A stretch of DNA of 54,840 bases from Variovorax sp. Root318D1 (GCF_001424835.1 NZ_LMCQ01000011.1:1-54840); one strand, 5' to 3'; shown: positions 27,851 to 36,427, counted from the first letter of the stretch. The notes: a model not told the origin generated them from the sequence alone. Made by a program: numbers and translations.

Positions 27851-28654
27851 TCACTTCACGTCGCTTTGCGTTGAAGCTGCGTCGAGGCCGGCCGTACGCG
27901 TGGGCTCGGCGGTGGCAGCAAGACGCGGCTCGTCGGCGCCGAACATCACCAAATAAGCCGGCTGCACCGCCTGTGCAAAGCCCTGCCTGAGCCCTTCACG
28001 GGCTCCTTTGGAATCCTGGAGGAGGCCCTCATACATGAAGTAGGCCGGTTGCGCCAGGTCGGCGGTGTGGGTTGCCTGGTACACCACCGACTGCTGCTCG
28101 TCCCGCAGCACCTGCTCGACCGCGACGAAGGGCTTGAAGCTCGACGTGGAGTCGGGTGCGCCGTACGCCGCCGTGATCCGCATCGTCAACGTGCCGTAGC
28201 CGGGCGTGGGCCGATGTCCGAGCGCCCGCATCTCGGCAACTGGTCCGTTCACGCGGTAGGCAGGTGTCAGCTTCACTTCGCGGCCGCTCTCCCGCAGTCG
28301 CGCCGCAAAATTTTCCGCGAACTGCCTGCTGAGTGACGGCGCGGCCGTGCTGTCGTTCTTCAGGGCCGCCATGAATTCCTTGCTGCGCCGCGCGTTGCGC
28401 TCGCCCAGGTTCGCCCGGCTGCCCACTTCGAAGCCAAGCGACACCAGCGTGCCGACGGGTCCCAGAAACCCGGCCAAGCCCACAATGGCGGAACCGCCGC
28501 CGTCCACCACGGTGAACTGGTCTTCTTCGTTGTAGAGGAGTTCGATCTTTGCCAGCGATCGAGTGGCCTCAGGCCGTGCCTGCAGCTCGGGCTGGTGTGT
28601 CGCACATCCGGCCAGGAGGGCCGCGGCTGCAAGCAGGAATACAAGCGTTTTCAT
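27851..28654 (-). CDS. Putative lipoprotein, paralogue of 28849-29715
   Basis: The 267-residue protein has a lipoprotein signal ending LLAGC (lipid on Cys17). I do not recognise the family. A Gly-rich hydrophobic stretch (DGGGSAIVGLAGFLGPVG, near residues 50-67) follows the conserved KIELLYNEEDQ. A conserved C-terminal part includes PGYGTLTMRITAAYG and STSSFKPFVAVEQVLRDEQQ. The neighbouring gene at 28849-29715 encodes a clear paralogue in the same order, so this is a tandem duplication. ATG 28654 gives a classical signal; the upstream frame does not. Its end is 6 bases from the convergent ppx end. Confidence 0.7.
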   Translation of the reverse strand: MKTLVFLLAAAALLAGCATHQPELQARPEATRSLAKIELLYNEEDQFTVVDGGGSAIVGLAGFLGPVGTLVSLGFEVGSRANLGERNARRSKEFMAALKNDSTAAPSLSRQFAENFAARLRESGREVKLTPAYRVNGPVAEMRALGHRPTPGYGTLTMRITAAYGAPDSTSSFKPFVAVEQVLRDEQQSVVYQATHTADLAQPAYFMYEGLLQDSKGAREGLRQGFAQAVQPAYLVMFGADEPRLAATAEPTRTAGLDAASTQSDVK

Positions 28655-28788
28655 GGCGACTGCGGGGAAGGACCGTTGCGGCAGCGTTCGCCGCCCACTT
28701 TGTAAGTTATCGATGCTATTTGTGACTAAATGCATCTGGCCCGGGCAGTATGCCAGCCTGGCCTCGTTCCGGCCCTTGAGATTTCGTT

Positions 28789-28849
28789 AAAAAGTTCTCG
28801 TCCGGCGCAGATTTAACGCACTAAGTTCTCATGCATTGCGCCAAGAACT
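28789..28849 (-). terminator. Compound hairpin/terminator after the second lipoprotein gene
   Basis: On the minus strand, AGTTCT-t-GGCGCA (28849-28837) can pair with TGCGCC-n5-AGAACT (28809-28793), leading straight into TTTTT. A third AGTTCT copy (28824-28829, plus strand) in the loop allows an alternative pairing. It begins at the stop codon of 28849-29715. The long loop makes it less certain than a simple terminator. Confidence 0.4.
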
Positions 28850-29715
28850 CAGCGGGCTTGCGCAGCTTCAGTTGAGCTCGAGGCAGCTGTCTGGGTCGAG
28901 GCCGCCCGAACCGTGCGCGGCTCCTCGTCCCCGAACATGCCTGCATAGGCCGGCTGCACGACCCGGTCGAGCCCCTGCTTCAGCCCTTGATGGGCACCTG
29001 CGGTGTCCTTGAGCAAGCCGTCGTACATGAAGTAGGTCGGCTCAGTCACATCAGCGAAGCTGGACGCCTGATGAATGACTGCCTGCTGCTCGTTGCGGAG
29101 CAGCTGCTCGACCAGCACGAACGGTTTGAAGCTCGACGTCGCATCAGCGGCGCTGTACGCCGTCGTGATTCGCAGGATCAGCGTGCTGTAGCCGGGCGTG
29201 GGACGGAGTTCGGGCACCTGCATCTCGGCGAGCTGTCCGGTCGCGCGCATGAAAGGCGTCACTTTCACCTCGCGGCCGCTGCTGCGCAGGCGCGTTGCCA
29301 GTTGCTCCGCGAATTGTCTGTTGAGTGTCATGGCCGCGCCGCTGCTCTTCAAAGCCGCTGTGAACTCCTTGCTGCGCTGGTCGGTGCGTGCGGCCATGCC
29401 CATCCGGCTGCTGGTGTCAACGGTCAGAGCCAATATCGCGCCGATGGGCCCCAGGAGCCCCGCGAAGCCCGTCAACCCGGAGCCACCGCCGTCCGTGACG
29501 ATGAGCTGGTCTTCCTCGTTGTAGATGAGTTCGACCTTCTCGATCGAGCGGGCAGCTTCGTAGCGGGCCTTCAGCACAGGCTGGGAGGTGTTCGTCGCAC
29601 AGCCCGACAGGAGGGCTGCGGCAACGAGCAGAAGCGTCAGCATATTCAACGACATGCAGGCGTCTCGGCGCAGCATGTTCGTGAGGCTTTTTGGCAGCGG
29701 GTGGAGCAGTTTCAT
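28849..29715 (-). CDS. Putative lipoprotein, paralogue of 27851-28654
   Basis: This is the sister of the lipoprotein at 27851-28654. Both share the pattern KVELIYNEEDQ, a GGGSGLTGFAGLLGPIG glycine-rich hydrophobic segment, RPTPGYSTLILRITTAY and SFKPFVLVEQLLRNEQQ. The lipobox is LLSGC. I give ATG 29715, which has GGGGAA six bases upstream. That makes an unusually long n-region (about 39 residues before the Cys), so ATG 29676 or 29655 could be right. Function is unknown. The glycine-rich segment resembles membrane-inserting glycine-zipper lipoproteins (inference). Confidence 0.68.
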   Translation of the reverse strand: MKLLHPLPKSLTNMLRRDACMSLNMLTLLLVAAALLSGCATNTSQPVLKARYEAARSIEKVELIYNEEDQLIVTDGGGSGLTGFAGLLGPIGAILALTVDTSSRMGMAARTDQRSKEFTAALKSSGAAMTLNRQFAEQLATRLRSSGREVKVTPFMRATGQLAEMQVPELRPTPGYSTLILRITTAYSAADATSSFKPFVLVEQLLRNEQQAVIHQASSFADVTEPTYFMYDGLLKDTAGAHQGLKQGLDRVVQPAYAGMFGDEEPRTVRAASTQTAASSSTEAAQAR

Positions 29716-29809
29716 GCGTGTTCCCCAGTGAATTGGCCGGCTGGAACCGCTTCTTCCCCTCATCGGGGCAAGGCGTCTTGCCGTGGAGTCACTGTAGAAA
29801 TTGCGCTGC

Positions 29810-29832
29810 GTGCGCACATGAGCGGTGCGCAC
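29810..29832. repeat. Paired palindromes GTGCGCAC
   Basis: Two copies of the self-complementary octamer GTGCGCAC (29810-29817 and 29825-29832) are separated by 7 bases, forming a perfect 8-bp stem-loop. They lie about 95 bp upstream of the lipoprotein start at 29715, so they may be an operator, but nothing else supports it. The rest of 29716-29938 shows no gene. Confidence 0.4.
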
Positions 29833-29938
29833 CTTCTCCCGGGAGACAAGCGCCCCGCCGCCTCCGGCTGGCCCCATGACAAAGCGCCTGCCCGAAAGAG
29901 GCGGTCAAAGGTTGCCGCCGCGAAGACGGCTATGGGAG

Positions 29939-30400
29939 CTAGAGAAGCTCGGGCGACTGCACGGTGACGACCACGGTCTGCACGTCGCCGTCGCGTTCGC
30001 GGGTCCGGATCCACCACAGGGAACCCTTGCGAACCGGGCAGCTGTCCTGCTTCAAGCCTAGAAGCAGAGAAATGGCCTGCCCCACCGATGGCTGATGACC
30101 GACCATCAGCACCACCGACTTGCCATTCGGCCAGCCGGCCGCGCCCAGCATGGCCTCGGGCGTGGTGTCCGGCGCGAGTTCGGAGCGCAGCTTGTATTTG
30201 CGGCCGAGGGCGAGCACGGTCTGCTCGCAGCGCCGTGCAGGGCTGCAGATGATGCGCGTGCCATCGGGCAGTTGCCGGTCGAGCCAGCTGGCCATGCGCT
30301 TGGCCTGCTTTTCACCGCGCCCGGTAAGGGAGCGCTGCAGGTCGTCGCAGCCCTCGGTCCAGTCCTCGGCCTCGGCATGGCGCCAGAAGATCAAGTCCAT
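29939..30400 (-). CDS. sixA: SixA-type phosphohistidine phosphatase
   Basis: The 153-residue histidine-phosphatase-fold protein has the phosphate loop FWRHAEAE (Arg7-His8) and the second His in MVGHQPSVGQA. The core RIICSPARRCEQT is visible. SixA removes phosphate from phospho-His proteins in E. coli. The start at 30400 follows the ppk stop by 19 bases on the same strand, so it is the second gene of the ppk operon. Confidence 0.85.
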   Translation of the reverse strand: MDLIFWRHAEAEDWTEGCDDLQRSLTGRGEKQAKRMASWLDRQLPDGTRIICSPARRCEQTVLALGRKYKLRSELAPDTTPEAMLGAAGWPNGKSVVLMVGHQPSVGQAISLLLGLKQDSCPVRKGSLWWIRTRERDGDVQTVVVTVQSPELL

Positions 30401-30419
30401 GCTTGTGGTCTTTCGGTCG

Positions 30420-32558
30420 TCAGTTGCTGGATGCATCGGAGTGGTGGCCTCGCAATGCATATCGGTTCATCAGCGCGGTCTGTGCGCCATGCGCTTCGAT
30501 GACGCGCGAGGCGCCCGCCTCGCCCGGATGGGTGTCGCGGTCGACGCGCGTATAGATGCCGTCGCCTCCCAGGTCCCAGGCATCGCGCCCGTCGTGCAGG
30601 TAAGCCACCAGGCATTCGTCGATCAGGCGCTGGCGAAGGCTGGGATCGGTCACGGGCCAAGCCAGCTCGATGCGCCGCATCATGTTGCGGTTCATCCAGT
30701 CGGCGCTTGAAAGGTAGAGCGATTCTTCCTCGCCGCTGCGAAAGTAGAAGACCCGCGAGTGTTCGAGAAAACGGCCGATCACCGAACGCACGCGGATGTT
30801 GTCGGTCAGCCCCGGCACCTGCGCCGGCAAGGTGCAAGCGCCGCGCACGATGAGGTCGATCTTCACCCCGCTCTGGCCCGCCCGCATGAGTGCGGCCACC
30901 AGTTGCTCGTCGGTGAGCGCGTTCATCTTGGCGACGATGCGCGTGGGCTCGCCAGTGGCGGCGGCCAGGCTCAGGGCGTCGATCTGCAAGATGAGATTCT
31001 TGTGCAGGTCGAACGGCGCCAGCCACATGCGGTTGAGCTTGGGCAGCCGGCTCTGGCTGGCAAGATGGACGAACACCGCTTCCATGTCGGCCGTCAGCAG
31101 CGGATCGGCCGTCAGGTGGCTGATGTCGGTGTAGAGCCTGGCGGTGCGCGGGTTGTAGTTGCCGGTGGAGAGATGGCCGTAGCGGCGCATCTGCTTGCCT
31201 TCGCGGCGCGTCACCAGCAGCATCTTGGCGTGGGTCTTGAGGCCGACCACGCCATACACCACCTGCGCGCCAATCGACTCCAGCATTTCGGCCCAGTTGA
31301 TGTTGGCCTCTTCGTCGAAGCGGGCCTTGAGCTCCACCACCACGGTCACTTCCTTGCCGCGGCGCACGGCTTCGCGCAGCAGGTCCATCAGTTCGGAATC
31401 GGCGCCCGTGCGGTAGATGGTCTGCTTGATGGCCAGCACCTGCGGGTCTTGCACCGCTTCGCGCAAGAACGCGAGCACGCCATCGAAGCTCTCGAAGGGC
31501 TGGTGGATCAGCACGTCGCCGCGCTGCAGCCGCTCGAAGAACGACTGCGCAGGAGACAGCGTGACGGGATACGACGCGGCGTAAGGCGGGAAGAGCAGCT
31601 GCGGCTCCTCCAGCAGATCGATCAATTGGGTCAGCCGCGCCAGATTGACCGGTCCGTGCACGCGGTAGAGCGCCTGCGCCGGCAGATTGAACTGCGCCAG
31701 CAGAAAGCTCGCGAGCGATTCGGCGCAGCTGGCCGACACCTCGAGCCGCACGGCTTGCCCGTAGTGCCGGTGCTGCAGCCCCTGGCGCAATGCGGTGCGC
31801 AGGTTCTTGACGTCTTCCTCGTCGACCGCAAGATCGGAATGCCGGGTAACGCGGAACTGCGAGAAGTCGCCCACCTCGCGCCCCGGGAACATGCCGGACA
31901 GGTGCGCGCGCACCACGCTCGAAAGCGCCACGAACAGCGTCTTGCCGTCGGACACCTTGGCCGGCATGCGGATCACGCGCGGCAGCACACGCGGCACCTT
32001 GACGATCTGGATCGGGTTTTCGCGTCCGAAGGCGTCCTTGCCACCGAGCCGCACGATGAAGTTGAGCGACTTGTTGGCCACCTGCGGAAACGGGTGTGCC
32101 GGATCCAATCCGACCGGGATCAGGAGCGGGCGCACTTCGCGCTCAAAATATTCGCTGACCCATTTACGCTGCGCCGCATTGCGTTCGCCGTGCGAAATGA
32201 TGTGGATGCCGTGCTTTGCAAAGGTCGGCATCAGTTCGTCGTTGTAAAGCGCGTACTGGCGCGCCACCAGCGTATGGGCTGCCTCGGCCAGGCGCTCGAA
32301 CGATTCGATGGTGTAGCTGCCCTTCTGGTCGCCGGCACTGCTGGCAATCAGGTGCGGCGCGGCACGCACTTCGAAGAACTCGTCGAGGTTAGAGGAAACG
32401 ATGCACAGGTAGCGAAGACGCTCGATCAGCGGGACCTCGGGCCGATGGGCCCAGTCGAGCACGCGCTCGTTGAAAGACAGGATGCTGTGGTCGCGGTCGA
32501 GCAGCGTGAAAGCCGATGCCGCGGACGACAGCGTCCGGTCAGCGGGAGCAGATTGCAT
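30420..32558 (-). CDS. ppk: Polyphosphate kinase 1
   Basis: The 712-residue enzyme reversibly makes polyphosphate from ATP. N, H and two PLD-like C-terminal domains follow in order. The autophosphorylated His is in YGHLSTGNYNPRTARLY (near residue 462), and APFDLHKNLILQID holds a second conserved His. LSFNERVLDWA near the start is the usual Ppk1 opening. I chose ATG 32558: the frame continues 60 codons upstream but that part is low complexity and overlies a triple Pho-box array, so it is promoter. sixA follows 19 bp later. Confidence 0.95.
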   Translation of the reverse strand: MQSAPADRTLSSAASAFTLLDRDHSILSFNERVLDWAHRPEVPLIERLRYLCIVSSNLDEFFEVRAAPHLIASSAGDQKGSYTIESFERLAEAAHTLVARQYALYNDELMPTFAKHGIHIISHGERNAAQRKWVSEYFEREVRPLLIPVGLDPAHPFPQVANKSLNFIVRLGGKDAFGRENPIQIVKVPRVLPRVIRMPAKVSDGKTLFVALSSVVRAHLSGMFPGREVGDFSQFRVTRHSDLAVDEEDVKNLRTALRQGLQHRHYGQAVRLEVSASCAESLASFLLAQFNLPAQALYRVHGPVNLARLTQLIDLLEEPQLLFPPYAASYPVTLSPAQSFFERLQRGDVLIHQPFESFDGVLAFLREAVQDPQVLAIKQTIYRTGADSELMDLLREAVRRGKEVTVVVELKARFDEEANINWAEMLESIGAQVVYGVVGLKTHAKMLLVTRREGKQMRRYGHLSTGNYNPRTARLYTDISHLTADPLLTADMEAVFVHLASQSRLPKLNRMWLAPFDLHKNLILQIDALSLAAATGEPTRIVAKMNALTDEQLVAALMRAGQSGVKIDLIVRGACTLPAQVPGLTDNIRVRSVIGRFLEHSRVFYFRSGEEESLYLSSADWMNRNMMRRIELAWPVTDPSLRQRLIDECLVAYLHDGRDAWDLGGDGIYTRVDRDTHPGEAGASRVIEAHGAQTALMNRYALRGHHSDASSN

Positions 32559-32612
32559 GGGCACTGATTCTGGAGCAAGCGGCACGGGAGCACATGTAGG
32601 CGGAAATATGAC

Positions 32613-32658
32613 AGTGTCGCCCTCGTTTGTGACGTTTCCGTGACGCTCCTGTGACGCC
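32613..32658 (-). promoter_or_regulatory. Triple-phased Pho box of ppk-sixA
   Basis: On the minus strand three GTCAC half sites (complements of 32651-32655, 32640-32644, 32629-32633) repeat exactly every 11 bp. Ten bases after the last GTCAC, GACACT (32618-32613) can serve as -10, the same spacing as the pstS promoter. A further CTGTCATAT lies just downstream. This promoter is 55-100 bp before ATG 32558 and contradicts a longer ppk ORF. Confidence 0.78.
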
Positions 32659-32734
32659 GGCTGGCCAACGCCCGGCTCCTCCACGCTGGACGAAGAGGCG
32701 GATGGCCTGGCAGCGGGCCGGGCAACCGCCGGTT

Positions 32735-33604
32735 TCATGCGCCGAGAAAGTGCTTGCGGTAGCGTGCCGGCAGGTCGTCGATGCGCATCAGCATCGGCAG
32801 GTCCGCGGTGTTGAAGTCGGGATCCCAGGCCGGCGCGCCCAGCACCTTGGCGCCCAGGCGCAGGTAACCCTTGATGAGCGCGGGCGGCTCCACGTCGAGC
32901 GCGCCATCCAGCCTTTCGATCGGCAGCGCCAGCCGGGGCTGCACCTGGTACTGGATCGGCGCCATGTGGCTGGCCGACAGCTGGCGCCAGATGCTGGCTG
33001 CCGCATCACCGCTGGTCACGCCGTTGTGCGACATGGGAATGCTGGCGCAGCCGATCATCGTGTCGAGCTTGTTGCGATGCATGAACCCGGCCAGGGCACC
33101 CCACAGCGCGAGGATCACGCCGCCCTGGCGATGGGCCGGATGCACGCAGCTGCGGCCCAGCTCGACCATGCGCTCGCGCAGGTCGCGCAGGCGGGTCAGG
33201 TCGAACTCGGTGTCGCTGTAGGTGCTGCCCACGCGACGGGCCTGGGCCGGCGTGAGTACGCGGTAAGTACCAATCACTTGCTGCGTGAGTTCTTCGCGCA
33301 CCAGCAGATGCTCGCAGAAGTCGTCGAACAGGTCGATGTCGTGGCCCGCCAGCGGCGTGCTCACACGCGCGCCCATTTCGCCGACGAACACCTGGTAGCG
33401 CAGGCGTTGCGCCGCACGCACCTCGTCCAGGTGGCGCGCCCAGCTCACGGTGATACCTTGCTTGGCATCGACGACGACCGGCGGCACCGGCACGGCAGCG
33501 GGCGCCTCGGGTACCGCTGTGCGCGCGGCGGCCGGAGCCGGCCACCAGGCGGCGCGCAGGCCGATCTGCGACAGCGGAAACGTCGGGTTGGGCAGTTCTT
33601 TCAT
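32735..33604 (-). CDS. OlsB-like GNAT acyltransferase (ornithine lipid synthesis)
   Basis: The 289-residue protein resembles the OlsB/hemolysin-like acyl-ACP N-acyltransferases. It has RLRYQVFVGEMGARV near the start of the domain and the family pattern MVELGRSCVHPAHRQGGVIL, then LWGALAGFM and a C-terminal LIKGYLRLGAKVLGAPAWD. OlsB adds a 3-hydroxyacyl chain to ornithine, giving phosphorus-free membrane lipids. ATG 33604 has AAGGG upstream. It lies 176 bp upstream of ppk on the same strand and divergent from the reductase at 33769. olsA is not in the window. Co-location with Pho genes fits phosphate-sparing lipid remodelling (inference). Confidence 0.75.
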   Translation of the reverse strand: MKELPNPTFPLSQIGLRAAWWPAPAAARTAVPEAPAAVPVPPVVVDAKQGITVSWARHLDEVRAAQRLRYQVFVGEMGARVSTPLAGHDIDLFDDFCEHLLVREELTQQVIGTYRVLTPAQARRVGSTYSDTEFDLTRLRDLRERMVELGRSCVHPAHRQGGVILALWGALAGFMHRNKLDTMIGCASIPMSHNGVTSGDAAASIWRQLSASHMAPIQYQVQPRLALPIERLDGALDVEPPALIKGYLRLGAKVLGAPAWDPDFNTADLPMLMRIDDLPARYRKHFLGA

Positions 33605-33768
33605 GGGGAACCCTTTCTGCCGATGGAGTCTCTGCACCTGCGGTGAAACCCGCATGTCAGCGGCATTGCATTTGCATGACGCGGGTTACAGCGTGTTCGA
33701 CGGGCATGCGCATGAGAGGGCCGCTTGGTTGTCTAATGCGTGGGGTTCGCGACAAGGAGCTTCTGTAC

Positions 33769-35448
33769 ATGGCCACAGCCGCAAGCAGCAATTTCGACAA
33801 CCGTCTTCACCAGACCTTTCCCGTTCTGAGCGACGCCGAGATCGCGCGCATTGCGCACTTCGGAACCGTGCAGCGCTTTGCACGCGGGGAGCGGCTGTTC
33901 ACCGCTGGCGAGACGAGTCCCGGCATGTTCGTTCTGCTCAAGGGCGTGGTGGCGGTCACGCAGCGCGACGGCCTGGGGCACGTGGTGCCAATCGTGCGAC
34001 AAGGCCCGGGCGAATTTCTTGCCGAAGTAGGCCAGTTGAGCGGCCGCCCTTCCCTGGTCGATGGCCATGCCGACGAAGAAGTCGAAGCGCTGATCGTCCC
34101 GCCGGCACAGCTGCGCGCGCTTCTCGTGGCCGAGGCCGATCTTGGCGAGCGCATCACCCGTGCGCTGATCCTGCGACGCGTGGCGCTGATCGAATCCGGC
34201 GCCAGCGGGCCGGTGCTGATCGGCCAGCCGCAGTCGCCGGACATGGCGCGGCTGGAGAACTTTCTTCGCCGCAACGGCCACCCCTATCACTTGGTCGATG
34301 CGGCAGAAGATCCTGATGCCGCGGCGCTGCTGGAACAGTACGGCACCTGCAAGTTGCTGGCCGTGTGCCCTGATGGCTCGGTACTGGTCAATCCGGCGGA
34401 GGATGCGCTGGCGCGCTGCTTGGGCATGGTCGACACGGAAGAGCGCGACGAGCTGTACGACGTGGCCGTGGTCGGTGCCGGCCCCGCCGGCCTTGCGACC
34501 GCAGTGTATGCGGCCTCCGAGGGGCTGCGCGTGATCGTGCTCGACTGCCGCGCCTTCGGCGGCCAGGCCGGTGCCAGCGCGCGCATCGAGAACTATCTGG
34601 GCTTTCCCACCGGCATCTCGGGCCAGGCGCTGGCGGGCCGCGCCTTCGTGCAGGCGCAGAAGTTCGGCGTGGAGATGCTGATCCCGGCCAAGGTCACGTC
34701 ACTGGACTGTACGCGCGACAACCCGATTGGCAGCCTGCGCATCGCCCTTGCCGATGGCCGCACCATCAACGCGCGCACGGTGGTGATTGCGAGCGGTGCA
34801 CGCTACCGCCGGCCCGATGTGCCGCGGCTCTCCGAATTCGAAGGGCGCGGCATCTGGTACTGGGCGTCGGCCATCGAAGCCAAGCTTTGTTCGCAGCAGG
34901 AGGTGGCGCTGGTCGGCGGCGGCAACTCGGCGGGCCAGGCTGCGGTGTTCCTGTCGCGCCATGCGGCCAAGGTCAACGTGCTGGTGCGCGGCCCTTCGCT
35001 CACGGCCAGCATGTCGCGCTACCTGATCGATCGCATCGAAGCTACGCCCAACATCGAACTGCATCCGCACACGCAGTTGGTGAAGCTGAACGGCGGCTCG
35101 GAGCAAGGCCTCACGGGTGCGACATGGCGCTGCCAGGACACCGGGCTCGAACACGACTGCGCGGCGCGCAATATCTTTCTTTTCGTCGGCGCCGAACCGG
35201 AGACCAGTTGGCTCGACGGCTGCGGTGTGTCGGTCGACAAGCACGGCTTCGTGCTGACGGGCAGCGCGGCCAGCAGCGGTTTTCCGGCGCGGCCGGCCAC
35301 GGCGCTCGAAGCCAGCGTGCACGGTGTGTTTGCCGTGGGTGACGTGCGCTCCGGCTCGGTCAAGCGCGTGGGCGGCGCTATTGGCGAAGGCGCTGCCGTG
35401 GTCGCGCTGATCCACCAGCATCTGTCGTCCAATTCAGCCGTGGCCTGA
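33769..35448 (+). CDS. Cyclic-nucleotide-binding domain fused to thioredoxin-reductase-like FAD oxidoreductase
   Basis: The 559-residue protein has three parts. A CRP-like cNMP-binding barrel spans about residues 20-140 (FARGERLFTAGETSPGMFVL). A thioredoxin-like linker spans about 155-215 (LENFLRRNGHPYHLVDAAED). A TrxR-like domain follows with FAD motif VAVVGAGPAGLATAVYAAS, NADPH motif VALVGGGNSAGQAAVFLS and terminal FAD motif GVFAVGDVRSGSVKRV. The CxxC redox pair of true thioredoxin reductase is absent, so it probably reduces something other than thioredoxin. ATG 33769 has AAGGAG upstream. It is cytosolic, and the cNMP domain suggests nucleotide or voltage-free allosteric control (inference). 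Confidence 0.85.
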   Translation: MATAASSNFDNRLHQTFPVLSDAEIARIAHFGTVQRFARGERLFTAGETSPGMFVLLKGVVAVTQRDGLGHVVPIVRQGPGEFLAEVGQLSGRPSLVDGHADEEVEALIVPPAQLRALLVAEADLGERITRALILRRVALIESGASGPVLIGQPQSPDMARLENFLRRNGHPYHLVDAAEDPDAAALLEQYGTCKLLAVCPDGSVLVNPAEDALARCLGMVDTEERDELYDVAVVGAGPAGLATAVYAASEGLRVIVLDCRAFGGQAGASARIENYLGFPTGISGQALAGRAFVQAQKFGVEMLIPAKVTSLDCTRDNPIGSLRIALADGRTINARTVVIASGARYRRPDVPRLSEFEGRGIWYWASAIEAKLCSQQEVALVGGGNSAGQAAVFLSRHAAKVNVLVRGPSLTASMSRYLIDRIEATPNIELHPHTQLVKLNGGSEQGLTGATWRCQDTGLEHDCAARNIFLFVGAEPETSWLDGCGVSVDKHGFVLTGSAASSGFPARPATALEASVHGVFAVGDVRSGSVKRVGGAIGEGAAVVALIHQHLSSNSAVA

Positions 35449-35563
35449 TCGGCTTCCCTGTTCGTCAGCCGCTTGGGGAAATTCCCGCGCCTGCGCGCGT
35501 TTGAATGGCCGCGTATATGCTGCCTGCCTCGAATCACACCGCTCACATTTGGAGCCCCGCGAC

Positions 35564-36268
35564 ATGCCTGCATCGCCTATCGAGGTCTATTCATGGCCCA
35601 CGCCCAACGGCCACAAGATTCACATCATGTTGGAAGAGTGCGGCCTGCCGTACACCGCCCGGCCGATCAACATCGGCAAGGGCGACCAGTTCACCCCTGA
35701 TTTTCTGCAGATCAGCCCCAACAACAAGATTCCGGCCATCACCGATCCCGACGGTCCCGATGGCAAGCCGATCTCGCTCTTCGAATCGGGTGCGATCCTC
35801 GTCTACCTGGCGGGCAAGACCGGCAAGCTGCTGCCCAAAAGCGACCGCGAGCGCTACGACGTGCTGCAGTGGCTCATGTTCCAGATGGGCGGCGTCGGCC
35901 CCATGCTTGGCCAAGCGCATCACTTTCGCATGTATGCGCCCGAGAAGATCGGCTATGCCATCGAGCGCTACAGCAATGAGGCCAAGCGCCTCTATGGCGT
36001 GATCGACAAGCAGCTGTCGAAGAACAAGTTCATCGCCGGCAAGACCTATTCGATTGCCGACATCGCCATCTTTCCGTGGCTGCGCAGTTGGGAAAACCAG
36101 GGCATCACCCTCACCGACTACCCGCACCTGAAGGCCTGGTTCGACGGCATTGCTGCGCGTCCAGCCGTGCAGCGCGGCGTGAAAGTGCTGGCCGACCTGC
36201 GCCAGCCGATCACCGGCGACAAGGAGCGCGAGATCCTTTTCGGCAAGACTCAATACGAGAAACGCTGA
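35564..36268 (+). CDS. YfcG-like glutathione S-transferase / disulfide reductase
   Basis: The 234-residue protein aligns over its length with E. coli YfcG (nu-class GST). It has the N-terminal TPNGHKIHI with its active-site Thr/Asn, [13 protein letters not shown] (cis-Pro), [12 protein letters not shown] and [13 protein letters not shown], and a GST C-domain with [11 protein letters not shown]. YfcG-type enzymes reduce disulfides with glutathione. ATG 35564 begins the family sequence; codons upstream do not match. It is cytosolic and lies just before tRNA-Pro. Confidence 0.92.
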   Translation: MPASPIEVYSWPTPNGHKIHIMLEECGLPYTARPINIGKGDQFTPDFLQISPNNKIPAITDPDGPDGKPISLFESGAILVYLAGKTGKLLPKSDRERYDVLQWLMFQMGGVGPMLGQAHHFRMYAPEKIGYAIERYSNEAKRLYGVIDKQLSKNKFIAGKTYSIADIAIFPWLRSWENQGITLTDYPHLKAWFDGIAARPAVQRGVKVLADLRQPITGDKEREILFGKTQYEKR

Positions 36269-36286
36269 GAGGGCCAATATCCGGGC

Positions 36287-36292
36287 TAGAAT
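36287..36292 (+). promoter_or_regulatory. Likely -10 of tRNA-Pro
   Basis: TAGAAT lies 11 bases before the tRNA 5' end, the right place for a -10 with a short leader. The -35 region (CTGAGA, spacer about 16) is weak. Confidence 0.4.
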
Positions 36293-36303
36293 AGAAGGCT
36301 TGT

Positions 36304-36380
<77 letters not shown>

Positions 36381-36391
36381 TAAGTAAAGAC

Positions 36392-36427
36392 AAAGGCCGC
36401 TAGGTATATGTACCTAGCGGCCTTTTT
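36392..36427 (+). terminator. Intrinsic terminator of tRNA-Pro
   Basis: A perfect 15-bp stem (36392-36406 with 36411-36425), loop TATG, running into TTTTT. It starts 12 bases after the tRNA CCA. Confidence 0.93.
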
